Positions 44,945 to 52,624 of a stretch of DNA of 64,000 nt are shown in pieces (within the stretch, counting starts at the first letter, position 1; each line of letters opens with the position of its first letter). The stretch covers positions 1,798,001-1,862,000 of the forward strand of contig NZ_CP011541.1 of the NCBI RefSeq assembly GCF_001021025.1, written 5' to 3'. Origin of the DNA: Corynebacterium epidermidicanis (lineage in GTDB: Bacteria > Actinomycetota > Actinomycetes > Mycobacteriales > Mycobacteriaceae). A model generated the notes under the pieces. That model searched no databases and had not been told where the DNA came from. It saw nothing but the letters and a program-made list of their open reading frames with translations. Position numbers and translations under genes: made by a program.

Positions 44945-46291
44945 CTAGCTACCCACGCGCACTTCCTGCTTTTCCAGAGCCTCTTGCTTTTCCAGCGCGG
45001 CTTCTGCGGTCTTGGTGTCGTCAAGGAAGACGGATTCGTCGAGAAGCCCTTCGCGCTTAGCCACGATCATTGGCACGAGCGCCTGACCTGTGACGTTGAC
45101 GGCGGTGCGGCCCATATCGATGATTGGGTCAATCGCCAACAGCAGCCCCACGCCTTCGAGTGGCAACCCGAGTGTGGACAGGGTCAAGGTGAGCATCACG
45201 GTAGCACCGGTGGTGCCCGCGGTGGCTGCAGAGCCGATCACCGAGACGAAGGCGATCAGGATGTAGTCAGTCAGTTGCAGCGGCACGTGGTAGAACTCGG
45301 AGACGAAAATCGCAGCGATCGCTGGGTAAATCGAGGCGCAGCCATCCATCTTTGTGGTGGCACCTAGCGGAGCAGCAAAGGACGCGTAGGCCCGAGGGAC
45401 ACCCAGCGCCTGCGAGGTGGTGCGCTCCGTCACTGGCAGCACGCCCATCGACGAGCGCGTAACAAAACCGAGGGAAGTAAGTGGCCACACCTTGCGGAAG
45501 AACTGCGCAACGCTCAGGCCATGCATCTTCAAGATAACTGGGTAAATCACACCGATGACCAGCGCCAAACCAATGTAGATCGCCAGAACAAAGTGCCCCA
45601 ATGAACCAATCGCCTGCCAGCCATAAACGGCAACTGCCTTACCAATCAGCGCTGCGGTACCGATCGGCGCAAGGCGAATAATCCACCACAGCACCTTCTG
45701 CACGATCGCCAACACCGACTCCGCCAGCTCCAGCACCGGCTCCGCCTTCTTACCGACCTGCAGCGCAGCCACACCAAAAGCAATCGACAACAGCAGCAGC
45801 TGCAAAACGCTAAAGCTTGTCGACGCACTGTCGCCCTTCACCGAGACGCTCAGGCCCAGGATATTGCTTGGGACCAGCCCCTGCAGGAATGCCCACCAGG
45901 ACCCAGTGCTCGACGGTGCCTTCGCAGCAGCCTCGGAGACAGTCGTGTGCGTACCTGGCTGCAAAACCAACGCGACGAGGATACCCACCACAACCGACGC
46001 GAAAGCCGTGATTGCGAACCACACCAAAGTTTGCCAGGCGAGCTTAGCTGCATTGGAGACCTGACGCAGGTTTGAGATGCTGGTCAGCACAGCTGTTACT
46101 ACCAGGGGCGGAATGAGCACCTTCAACAAGCTGACGTACGCGCTACCAACTTGAGTCAACCCCTGGGTCAGCCAGTTACCCTCCGCCATTCCACGGGCAG
46201 CTAGCCCTAAGGCTATACCGATAATCAGACCATAAATGATCTGGGCACCGAAGCTGGTAAACCTATTGGCACCCGATGAAGTCTTTGCCAT
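44945..46291 (-). CDS. Dicarboxylate/amino acid:cation symporter (DAACS family)
   Basis: The 448-aa membrane protein has about eight hydrophobic helices and the family's re-entrant loop signatures, including FAAPLGATTKMDGCASIYPA (hairpin 1) and GSAATAGTTGATVMLTLTLS, and near the C terminus IIDMGRTAVNVTGQALVPMI with the conserved substrate-site D-x-x-R-T-x-x-N. Such carriers import C4-dicarboxylates or glutamate/aspartate with Na+ or H+. I could not separate DctA-type from GltP-type by eye. Its promoter region contains two matching palindromes (46311-46326 and 46401-46416), suggesting tight regulation. Confidence 0.92.
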   Translation of the reverse strand: MAKTSSGANRFTSFGAQIIYGLIIGIALGLAARGMAEGNWLTQGLTQVGSAYVSLLKVLIPPLVVTAVLTSISNLRQVSNAAKLAWQTLVWFAITAFASVVVGILVALVLQPGTHTTVSEAAAKAPSSTGSWWAFLQGLVPSNILGLSVSVKGDSASTSFSVLQLLLLSIAFGVAALQVGKKAEPVLELAESVLAIVQKVLWWIIRLAPIGTAALIGKAVAVYGWQAIGSLGHFVLAIYIGLALVIGVIYPVILKMHGLSVAQFFRKVWPLTSLGFVTRSSMGVLPVTERTTSQALGVPRAYASFAAPLGATTKMDGCASIYPAIAAIFVSEFYHVPLQLTDYILIAFVSVIGSAATAGTTGATVMLTLTLSTLGLPLEGVGLLLAIDPIIDMGRTAVNVTGQALVPMIVAKREGLLDESVFLDDTKTAEAALEKQEALEKQEVRVGS

Positions 46292-46310
46292 CTCATTCCC
46301 ATCCCTAAAG

Positions 46311-46326
46311 TAGACCGATTAGTCTA
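46311..46326. promoter_or_regulatory. Palindromic operator, symporter-proximal
   Basis: TAGACCGATTAGTCTA is an inverted repeat (arms TAGAC and GTCTA) located 20 bp upstream of the symporter start on the minus strand. A near-identical palindrome lies 74 bp away. Such pairs commonly bind a TetR- or GntR-type repressor; no regulator gene is nearby. Confidence 0.6.
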
Positions 46327-46400
46327 TCTTGACTTTGTTTCATTTTGCTTAACGTCGGAATTTTAGCGCTTATTCCCGTCGTGTCATAATTGATTAAATG

Positions 46401-46416
46401 TAGACTAACTAGTCTA
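46401..46416. promoter_or_regulatory. Palindromic operator, symporter-distal
   Basis: TAGACTAACTAGTCTA has the same arms (TAGAC and GTCTA) and spacing as the proximal site and agrees with it at most positions. The stretch between the two is AT-rich and contains a possible -10 TAAAAT for leftward transcription of the symporter. Confidence 0.6.
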
Positions 46417-46528
46417 CTTCTGCGGTGGTGCTGAGGTTGCGGTTCAGTCGACGCACTAGCGCTCGTGGCAGGGTGGACCGGTGCGCCGACGCACCATCGT
46501 CAGTGCGTCATGCGTGCTCCATCCGTGA

Positions 46529-46572
46529 GCCCTCAACGCGCCCTCAGCGCGCCCTCAGCGCGCCCTCAGCGC
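46529..46572. repeat. Four tandem copies of an 11-bp unit
   Basis: The unit GCCCTCAGCGC occurs four times in a row, the first with one change (GCCCTCAACGC). It lies in a gene-free stretch between the symporter promoter and repeat copy B. Function unknown. Confidence 0.75.
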
Positions 46573-46625
46573 GCCGAATACCTTCGAGAATGCGCCGCAA
46601 ATTTCTTACAACCTGAAAGGCAATC

Positions 46626-46891
46626 GGGGGTTAAGTAAAGAAACGGGTGTCTCTGATGCGTGTTTTCCGCGACGTTGTAGGCCCGAAGCCAGTATTTACT
46701 GTTGTCTGGGGGGCCGTAGCCGCTCGATGTCGTCACTTCGGTGTAGTCGGACTACCGCTGCGGGATTATATTCATTAAACAACGCTGCTCTACGTAGTCA
46801 GACTACGCCGAAGCGACGACATAGCACTTATGCAGCAAACCCGCACCGCCGACGACACCCCAACCGGACACACTTTTCTTTACTTAACCCC
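46626..46891. repeat. Dispersed palindromic repeat, copy B
   Basis: The element is about 266 bp. Its left end (GGGGTTAAGTAAAGAAA, 46627-46643) is mirrored at the right end, where 46869-46891 read in reverse as GGGGTTAAGTAAAGAAAAGT. The centre is a 27-bp imperfect palindrome (46729-46755 with 46794-46820, 24 of 27 pairing; arms begin GTCGTC and end GACTAC) around a 38-bp loop. The right third matches copies A and C. No open frame is convincing. Confidence 0.75.
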
Positions 46892-46915
46892 AGATCCGCA
46901 AACCGAAGAAACAAC

Positions 46916-46948
46916 AAAACCCGCTCCTGTTTCCACAGGTAGCGGGCT
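46916..46948 (-). terminator. Terminator of tRNA-Asn
   Basis: Downstream of the tRNA on the minus strand, the arms AGCGGG/CCCGCT and CCTGT/ACAGG form a two-part stem followed by TTTTGTTGTTT. It overlaps no gene and separates the tRNA from repeat copy B. Confidence 0.75.
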
Positions 46949-46957
46949 TATTACTTG

Positions 46958-47030
46958 CTCCTCCAACTGGGCTCGAACCAGTGACCCTTCGATTAACAGT
47001 CGAATGCTCTGCCAACTGAGCTATGGAGGA
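46958..47030 (-). tRNA. tRNA-Asn (anticodon GTT)
   Basis: The minus strand gives acceptor TCCTCCA with TGGAGGA and discriminator G, D arm TAGCTCAGTTGGCAGAGC, anticodon loop CTGTTAA (anticodon GTT, asparagine) on stem TTCGA/TCGAA, and T arm CTGGTTCGAGCCCAG. 73 nt, CCA not encoded. Confidence 0.96.
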
Positions 47031-47186
47031 ATATGTTTTCCCTCACCCTTCCGGGCGCTTCCAACGAGAATTAACTATATAGTCGGGTGCCGTTTCAAAT
47101 CAAATCGCCAGTTCAAGACCGTTTTTTCGGCTTCGATACCCGCTAAAGCTATACTAAATTCCATCGTTGTGTTTCGCACCGATGCA

Positions 47187-47260
47187 GGGGCTATAGCTCA
47201 GTCGGTTAGAGCCGTGGACTCATAATCCATTGGTCGCGGGTTCGAGCCCCGCTGGCCCCA
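47187..47260 (+). tRNA. tRNA-Met (anticodon CAT), elongator type or Ile2
   Basis: The 74-nt sequence has acceptor GGGGCTA with TGGCCCC, D arm TAGCTCAGTCGGTTAGAGC, anticodon loop CTCATAA (anticodon CAT) and T arm CGGGTTCGAGCCCCG, with discriminator A. It lacks the three G-C pairs in the anticodon stem typical of the initiator. The CAT anticodon could also be that of a lysidine-modified tRNA-Ile; sequence alone does not settle it. Confidence 0.92.
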
Positions 47261-47282
47261 CAATAAACCTGCAAAACCCTGC

Positions 47283-47317
47283 AAAACCCTGCACATTCTC
47301 ACTATGTGCAGGGTTTT
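47283..47317. terminator. Bidirectional terminator between tRNA-Met and ccdA
   Basis: A perfect 13-bp stem (AAAACCCTGCACA, 47283-47295, with TGTGCAGGGTTTT, 47305-47317) with a 9-nt loop serves the tRNA on the plus strand and the convergent gene on the minus strand. A short direct repeat GCAAAACCCT occurs twice just before and in its left arm. Confidence 0.88.
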
Positions 47318-48147
47318 CACGCCTCATCACGCTCCCGCGTGCTCCGTATCAGCGCACTCATCGCCATCACTAACAAAATCGCCAACGTCACAATGGCAAG
47401 CAAGAGTTCTTTGCCTCGCACAAATCCCAACACAGCGGCTTGTGCACAAAGTTGTTGGTCCACTGAAACCAAGCTAGGCAGCCCGGACGTGCCGTGCGTC
47501 GCGAGGAACATCCAACCAATCAACACGAACAACGCGCCAGCAATCGCGGATGTCGTATGCAAACGTAGCGGACCGAAGTGAAACACTCGTCCTCGCAGCC
47601 AGGTAACCGATCCCAACCGGCGGCTGTCCCACAGCCAAGCCAAGAGGAAAAGCGGAAGCGCCATACCGAAGGCATAGGAAAGCATGACGAGTGCCCCGAT
47701 GATGGCGGATCCGGTGACGGTGGCCGTCGTTAAGACTGCCCCCAGTAAAGGCCCAGCGCAGAAACCGGCGAAGCCGTACACCGCCCCCAGGAGAAACACC
47801 GAGAGCCAGCTGACCCCGCTCACTCGAGAATTGAGAGAGGAGAGGAAGGGAATTCGGAACCCGCCGCCGAAGAATGTCAGCACGCCAAGGGCGATGACCA
47901 GCCAGCCGCCCGCAGTAATGAGGGTGCTGCGTTGCCCCGCAAGCAGAGAGCCTGCCCAGCCGAGCCCCATCCCAATCGGCACGAGGACGAGGGACAATCC
48001 GGCGAAGAACACGGAAGTCCGCAGGAGAAGCTGTCGCGCCGATTGGAAAGCGTAGGCGAAAAATGCCGGTAAGAGCAACGCTGAACAGGGGCTAAGTAAA
48101 GACAGGACGCCACCCAAAAACGCCCCGAAGATCCCGACTGAAACCAT
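47317..48147 (-). CDS. ccdA: CcdA-family cytochrome c biogenesis protein
   Basis: The 276-aa membrane protein has about six transmembrane helices and the CcdA pattern: GAFLGGVLSLLSPCSALLLP with the redox Cys in S-P-C near the N terminus, and YGFAGFCAGPLLGAVLTTAT with the second Cys. It carries electrons from cytoplasmic thioredoxin to the outside for heme-protein maturation. Start at ATG 48147 is preferred because the upstream 23 residues are not family-like. It is not next to other ccm genes. Confidence 0.85.
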   Translation of the reverse strand: MVSVGIFGAFLGGVLSLLSPCSALLLPAFFAYAFQSARQLLLRTSVFFAGLSLVLVPIGMGLGWAGSLLAGQRSTLITAGGWLVIALGVLTFFGGGFRIPFLSSLNSRVSGVSWLSVFLLGAVYGFAGFCAGPLLGAVLTTATVTGSAIIGALVMLSYAFGMALPLFLLAWLWDSRRLGSVTWLRGRVFHFGPLRLHTTSAIAGALFVLIGWMFLATHGTSGLPSLVSVDQQLCAQAAVLGFVRGKELLLAIVTLAILLVMAMSALIRSTRERDEA

Positions 48148-48248
48148 GTGGCCCACCGTATCGCACGTTTTGGGTAAAGTGGCGGTGAGCAGCGCCTGCC
48201 GTGCAGGTTGCCACAATCCACCCCACTAGCGAGGATAATTCTTTACCC

Positions 48249-48491
48249 ATGATTCAGTTCGTTGTAGGTGCCGCAGCCGGATACGTATTCGGAACCAAAG
48301 CTGGTCGACGCCGGTTTGAGCAAATCAAAAAGGGCTACGAACTCGCCGTCAACTCCCCCGCCTCCCAGGCAGCCGTGCGGGCGACCCGTAAAGCTATCGC
48401 GAATCGGCTCGATCCGGAACCCCGCATGAAAGAAGTCAAAAACCTGCATCGCCCGGACGGTTCACAGATCCTCGAGCCTGATCACGACTAG
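48249..48491 (+). CDS. Small YtxH-like membrane-associated protein
   Basis: The 80-aa protein has an N-terminal hydrophobic, glycine-rich segment (MIQFVVGAAAGYVFGTKAGR) followed by a basic helix (RRFEQIKKGYELAVNSPASQ), a pattern typical of small YtxH-domain proteins. GAGGA lies about 12 bases before the ATG. It is divergent from ccdA and converges on dnaG with a 4-bp overlap. Function is not established. Confidence 0.72.
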   Translation: MIQFVVGAAAGYVFGTKAGRRRFEQIKKGYELAVNSPASQAAVRATRKAIANRLDPEPRMKEVKNLHRPDGSQILEPDHD

Positions 48492-50389
48492 TTCAGCGCC
48501 CGGTTCAGCAACTCTCGTCGTGCTTGCTCCAGAGCGATCAGATCTGCGAACAGCGAGTTGTAGGCCTGTTCGTCGTCGGAAGGCCGCATCCGCTGCAATT
48601 GCCCTTTGAGCAGCGCAATCTGATTGCCGACCCGAATTTCCTGTAGACGCGACAACACCGAATCACAATAGCGAGGCAAGTCGGCCTCGTCGCAGTTGAT
48701 GGGCTCAACGGTCAGTTCTGAGAGCAGCGATCGTTCGGTGAGGTCGCTCAAAGAATCCGCCACTCGTGGCAGCCATGCCCCAACATTCCACTGTTGGCCA
48801 TCCCAAGCGCCGACAGTCCCGTCAGCGCCAGCGATGGCCAGCCGGAGGCGTCGATAAGCTGGCTGTGTGAAGCAGTCCTCGACTAGGCCGTCGAAGTAGT
48901 CCCCAGCGATCCACGGGTATTGCAGGGCGAGCTTGAGGGACTCCCGCTCCGGCCACAGCCGCGGGTTCTTCCGGTCCGGCAGCTGCACCATCGGAGCCAC
49001 CGGCGCCGCTGGCGTAGCTTGTCGACGCGCACCTCGCTTAAACTTCTCCTGCTTCGGCATCCGTAGCGCCGCCCGGACCTGAGCAATCACCTCACCTGGA
49101 TCCGCCCAGCCAATCCACCCAGCCAACTGTCGCGCATATTCGTTGCGGAGAGTTTCATCGCGGATGTCCGCAAGCACGGGCACTGCCCGCTGCAACGCCT
49201 GCAGGCGGCCCTCAACGCTATCCAGCGGGAACTCCGCGATAATCGCGCGCAGGACGAACTCAAACATCGGGAGCCGGCGCGCCACGAGATCCCGAACAGC
49301 GCCATCGCCCCGCGCCAGTCGCAAGTCACAAGGATCCATGCCATCGGGCGCCACCGCCACATAGGACTTACCCGTAAACTGCTGGTCGCCCTCGAATGCA
49401 CGCATCGCAGCCTTTTGTCCCGCTTCATCGCCGTCGAAGGTATAGATCAGTTCGCCACGGAAGAAGTTGTCGTCGAGCATGAGGCGACGCAGCATCTGCA
49501 GGTGGTCCTCGCCGAAGGCAGTGCCACAGGATGCCACCGCGGTAGTAATTCCCGCAGCGTGCATCGCCATGACATCGGTGTAGCCTTCTACCACCACGGC
49601 TTGGTGCCCGGCCGCGATGTCTTTCTTGGCCATATCGAGCCCGAAAAGCACCTTGGATTTGTTGTACAGCAAGGTGTCGCGGGTGTTGAGGTATTTGCCC
49701 ATCTTGTCGTCGTCGAAAAGCTTGCGGGCGCCGAAGCCAATCACATCGCCAGCGAGGTTCTTAATCGGCCACAACAGGCGTCGGTGGAACTGATCTATGG
49801 GGCCACGCTTGCCCATTTTCGACAAGCCGGCGGCTTCCAGTTCCTCATAGCTAAAGCCCTTGCGGAGGAGGTGTTTGGTCAGAGTGTCCCAACCCGCGGG
49901 GGCGTATCCGCAACCGAACTGGTGCGCGTGTTCTGCAGAGAAGCCGCGCTGGGTGAGGAATTCCCGCGCCGGCTGCGCTTCCGGAGTTTCCAGCTGCTGC
50001 ACATAAAACTCATGGGCATGCCGGTTGGCGAGGATCAGGCGCTGGCGGGTGCCGGGCTCTTCTCGACGCCCAGGTCCCCCGCCCTCGTAATTAATGTGAT
50101 AGCCGATTTTGTCAGCGCACACCTCCACCGCTTCCGGGAACGAGATGTGCTCCATCTTCATTAAGAAGGAGAAGACATCGCCACCTTCACCAGTGGAAAA
50201 GCAGTGGAAGTAGCCACGGTTGGGTCGGACGTGGAAAGAGGGGGTCTTTTCGTCCTTAAACGGCGACAGCCCCTTGAGGGAGTCCGCCCCGGCAGGCTTG
50301 AGCTGGACATACTCGCCGACGATCTCCTCGATCGGGGTACGCTCACGGATCGCTTGAATATCACTTTCCGGAATCCTGCCTTTTGCCAT
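48488..50389 (-). CDS. dnaG: DNA primase
   Basis: DnaG synthesises RNA primers for DNA replication. The 633-aa protein has the N-terminal zinc-finger-like region (residues 1-100), the primase/TOPRIM core with VVVEGYTDVMAMHAAGITTA and YTFDGDEAGQKAAMRA (acidic triad), and the C-terminal helicase-binding region. In the zinc region only one of four expected ligands is visible: the usual C-P-F-H reads SPFKDEKTPSF and C-F-G-C-G reads YFHCFSTGEGGD, so a bound zinc is unlikely. The length is otherwise normal. It is encoded opposite the RNase gene. Confidence 0.96.
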   Translation of the reverse strand: MAKGRIPESDIQAIRERTPIEEIVGEYVQLKPAGADSLKGLSPFKDEKTPSFHVRPNRGYFHCFSTGEGGDVFSFLMKMEHISFPEAVEVCADKIGYHINYEGGGPGRREEPGTRQRLILANRHAHEFYVQQLETPEAQPAREFLTQRGFSAEHAHQFGCGYAPAGWDTLTKHLLRKGFSYEELEAAGLSKMGKRGPIDQFHRRLLWPIKNLAGDVIGFGARKLFDDDKMGKYLNTRDTLLYNKSKVLFGLDMAKKDIAAGHQAVVVEGYTDVMAMHAAGITTAVASCGTAFGEDHLQMLRRLMLDDNFFRGELIYTFDGDEAGQKAAMRAFEGDQQFTGKSYVAVAPDGMDPCDLRLARGDGAVRDLVARRLPMFEFVLRAIIAEFPLDSVEGRLQALQRAVPVLADIRDETLRNEYARQLAGWIGWADPGEVIAQVRAALRMPKQEKFKRGARRQATPAAPVAPMVQLPDRKNPRLWPERESLKLALQYPWIAGDYFDGLVEDCFTQPAYRRLRLAIAGADGTVGAWDGQQWNVGAWLPRVADSLSDLTERSLLSELTVEPINCDEADLPRYCDSVLSRLQEIRVGNQIALLKGQLQRMRPSDDEQAYNSLFADLIALEQARRELLNRALN

Positions 50390-50496
50390 GTTCTAACCAT
50401 AGCGTGCCTGGCAAGTCGTACTCCTAGCTGCGAACTATTGGCTGGCAAAGGTGCTAAAATCGCGTTGCTGCCCGGCAATCTGACACAATAACTCCC

Positions 50497-51021
50497 ATGG
50501 CCGCACGGAAAACAGCGTTAGCAAGCATTGGTGGGTTGGCACTTGTCATCGCCGCCTCCTTCTTTGGTTTTGACCTCACCTCCAATTCTTCCGACTCGAA
50601 CAAGCAGGCTGCCACCCACACCGCCCAGCCCTCGGCCACCGCTCAAGGCAGCCGCGCCACTAGCACCGCTCGAAGCACCAGTGCCAGCAACACCCCGAAA
50701 CAGAACGCCTCCAAGCAGGGCACATCTGGTCTGCCTACGTGCCCCGTCGCAACCCTGCCAGACCAAGCTCGCGACGTCATCGGCGACATCAAAGCCGGCG
50801 GACCTTTCCAATACCCGGACAATGACGGGGTGCATTTCGGCAACTTTGAAAACAAGCTCCCCCGAAACAACTACCGGGAGTACACCGTCGAAACGCCCGG
50901 CTTAGGCCACCGCGGCGCCAAGCGCATCGTCACGGGTGGCGGCTCTGACCGTAACCCTGACACGTGGTTCTTTACCTCTGACCACTACGAAAACTTCTGC
51001 GAGATTCCCGATGCCGAATAA
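50497..51021 (+). CDS. Secreted guanyl-specific ribonuclease (RNase N1/T1/Sa-like)
   Basis: The 174-aa protein has an N-terminal hydrophobic signal or anchor (ALASIGGLALVIAASFFGF), a Ser/Thr/Ala-rich spacer (about 28-75), and a C-terminal microbial RNase domain of about 95 residues. Catalytic residues of the RNase Sa/barnase type are visible: Glu in YREYTVETPG, Arg in RGAKRIVTGG and His in FTSDHYENFC. Two Cys (TCPV and FCEI) flank the domain as in RNase Sa. It overlaps by 11 bp with the barstar-like gene that follows, as expected for a toxin and its inhibitor. Confidence 0.85.
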   Translation: MAARKTALASIGGLALVIAASFFGFDLTSNSSDSNKQAATHTAQPSATAQGSRATSTARSTSASNTPKQNASKQGTSGLPTCPVATLPDQARDVIGDIKAGGPFQYPDNDGVHFGNFENKLPRNNYREYTVETPGLGHRGAKRIVTGGGSDRNPDTWFFTSDHYENFCEIPDAE

Positions 51022-51274
51022 CACCCACACCTCAAAAACGCTGCTTCTCGACGCCCGCCGCGCCTTCACCCTCGACGAGTTCTTCGCGCAATTCAGCGCT
51101 GCAGCACTCCCCGGCCGCCCCGTGGCGACCAACCTCGACGGCTTCGCTGACTATGTCCGCGAAACACGCCTAGGTGGACTTGTGTTGCGAGGTTGTCGCC
51201 TGAGTATTCCGGAGTATCAGCGCCTCGCCGATGTCGCACGAGAACTCGGATTGAAGCTGACGACTATTGCCTAA
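51011..51274 (+). CDS. Barstar-family ribonuclease inhibitor
   Basis: The 87-aa product from ATG 51011 resembles barstar: TKTLLLDARRAFTLDEFFAQF is not unlike the N-terminal beta-alpha unit, and RGCRLSIPEYQRLADVAREL matches the C-terminal helix. Translation is coupled to the RNase gene through an 11-bp overlap, which fits an immunity role for the cytosolic RNase precursor. It ends overlapping the stop of the convergent dgt gene by 4 bp. Identification is by context and length more than by motif. Confidence 0.7.
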   Translation: MPNNTHTSKTLLLDARRAFTLDEFFAQFSAAALPGRPVATNLDGFADYVRETRLGGLVLRGCRLSIPEYQRLADVARELGLKLTTIA

Positions 51275-52539
51275 CCATAGAAGCCGGCGATTTCGACCGC
51301 TGATTTCGCCGTTCGTTCCAGGCGAGATTCCGTCATCGATGCGATTTGGTCGATAACTACCCGTTGGCGCTGGGCATCTGACTCGGCCCGGTCGAACCAG
51401 AATTGGAACATCGGGTCCAGCGTGCCGGGAGCGCCCAGCCACAGGTAGTCATACACTCTGGTGATGCGCTCTCGCTGGCGATCTTGACGCATAAGGTGCG
51501 AAGGTTCGTCCATGACGTAGAGCACGGCAATCGTCTTGAGCAACTTGACCTCATTCGCGGCCTTTTCCGGCACGACGAGATCACCGAAGCTGCGGCCTAG
51601 GACATCGTTTTCAGCCCGGGTAGCAGAAATCGTGACTCCTACGTAACGCCCCACCAACTCCGAAGTCATAGCTTTGAGCGCCACCAGGGCACGCAGCGAT
51701 CCATCAAATTCCGCGGCAGCGCGCACGATGGGCAGTTGGCGGAGCCGGTCGGCAGCGTCTAGCAGTGCCTCAGGCTCGCCACCAAACGCGCGGGCTCCTT
51801 TTTCGGCCAACGCGGCAAGCTCCACCAAATCCCACAAGACAGCCAGTGAAATCCGGCCCGATAGTACGCCGTCTTCGACGTCATGCACGGAGTAGGCGAT
51901 ATCGTCGGACCAGTCCATAACTTGGGCCTCTACCGGTTTACGCTGATCCGGGTGCCCTTCTCGCAGCCAGTCAAGGATCTCCTGGTCTTCTTCATATGCC
52001 CCATACTTGCGAGGATTGGTTGCTGCCGTCCAGGGGTACTTGCAGGCCGCGTCGAGGGCAGCTCGGGTGAGGTTGAGCCCAAAGCTCTCCTGGCCCGGTC
52101 CCAACACCTTAGGTTCCAGTCTCGTTAAGATGCGTAAGGTTTGGGCATTTCCTTCAAAACCACCGCATTGATCTGCAAGTGCGTTGAGAGCAACCTCCCC
52201 ATTGTGTCCATATGGCGGGTGTCCAATGTCATGGGACAGCGCAGCCAGCTCGCACAGGTCCTTGTCTAACCCCAGTCCTTCCCCAATGCCCCGCGCAATC
52301 TGGGCAACTTCCAGGGAGTGAGTTAGGCGAGTGCGGGGAGTGTCACCATCTCGAGGTCCGACGACTTGAGTTTTGTCGGCGAGTCGTCGCAAAGCTGCAG
52401 AATGCAGCACCCGTGCTCGATCGCGGGCAAAAGCACCGCGATGTTCCTCAGTGTTGACCAGCTGGCTGCCTTTTTCGGGCTCGGTAAATCGTCGCTCGAA
52501 GTCTGCAGCTGAATACGCGAACTGGGTCACTTGCATCAT
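51271..52539 (-). CDS. dgt: Deoxyguanosinetriphosphate triphosphohydrolase (HD domain)
   Basis: The enzyme removes triphosphate from dGTP or related dNTPs. The 422-aa protein has the HD motif (LTHSLEVAQIARGIG, then LAALSHDIGHPPYGHNGEVA) and the downstream Asp in WSDDIAYSVHDVEDGV. The N-terminal RVLHSAALRRLADKTQVVGP is typical of Dgt proteins. Two ATGs in a row begin the gene; either may be used. It neighbours dnaG as in mycobacteria. Confidence 0.94.
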   Translation of the reverse strand: MMQVTQFAYSAADFERRFTEPEKGSQLVNTEEHRGAFARDRARVLHSAALRRLADKTQVVGPRDGDTPRTRLTHSLEVAQIARGIGEGLGLDKDLCELAALSHDIGHPPYGHNGEVALNALADQCGGFEGNAQTLRILTRLEPKVLGPGQESFGLNLTRAALDAACKYPWTAATNPRKYGAYEEDQEILDWLREGHPDQRKPVEAQVMDWSDDIAYSVHDVEDGVLSGRISLAVLWDLVELAALAEKGARAFGGEPEALLDAADRLRQLPIVRAAAEFDGSLRALVALKAMTSELVGRYVGVTISATRAENDVLGRSFGDLVVPEKAANEVKLLKTIAVLYVMDEPSHLMRQDRQRERITRVYDYLWLGAPGTLDPMFQFWFDRAESDAQRQRVVIDQIASMTESRLERTAKSAVEIAGFYG

Positions 52540-52624
52540 TTCTTGTTGGTTCGTTATAGGTACGCATTCATCTTGCCCTATTTCAACCCACAGATTTCAC
52601 TGGCGCGCACTATTCTGGGTAGAT

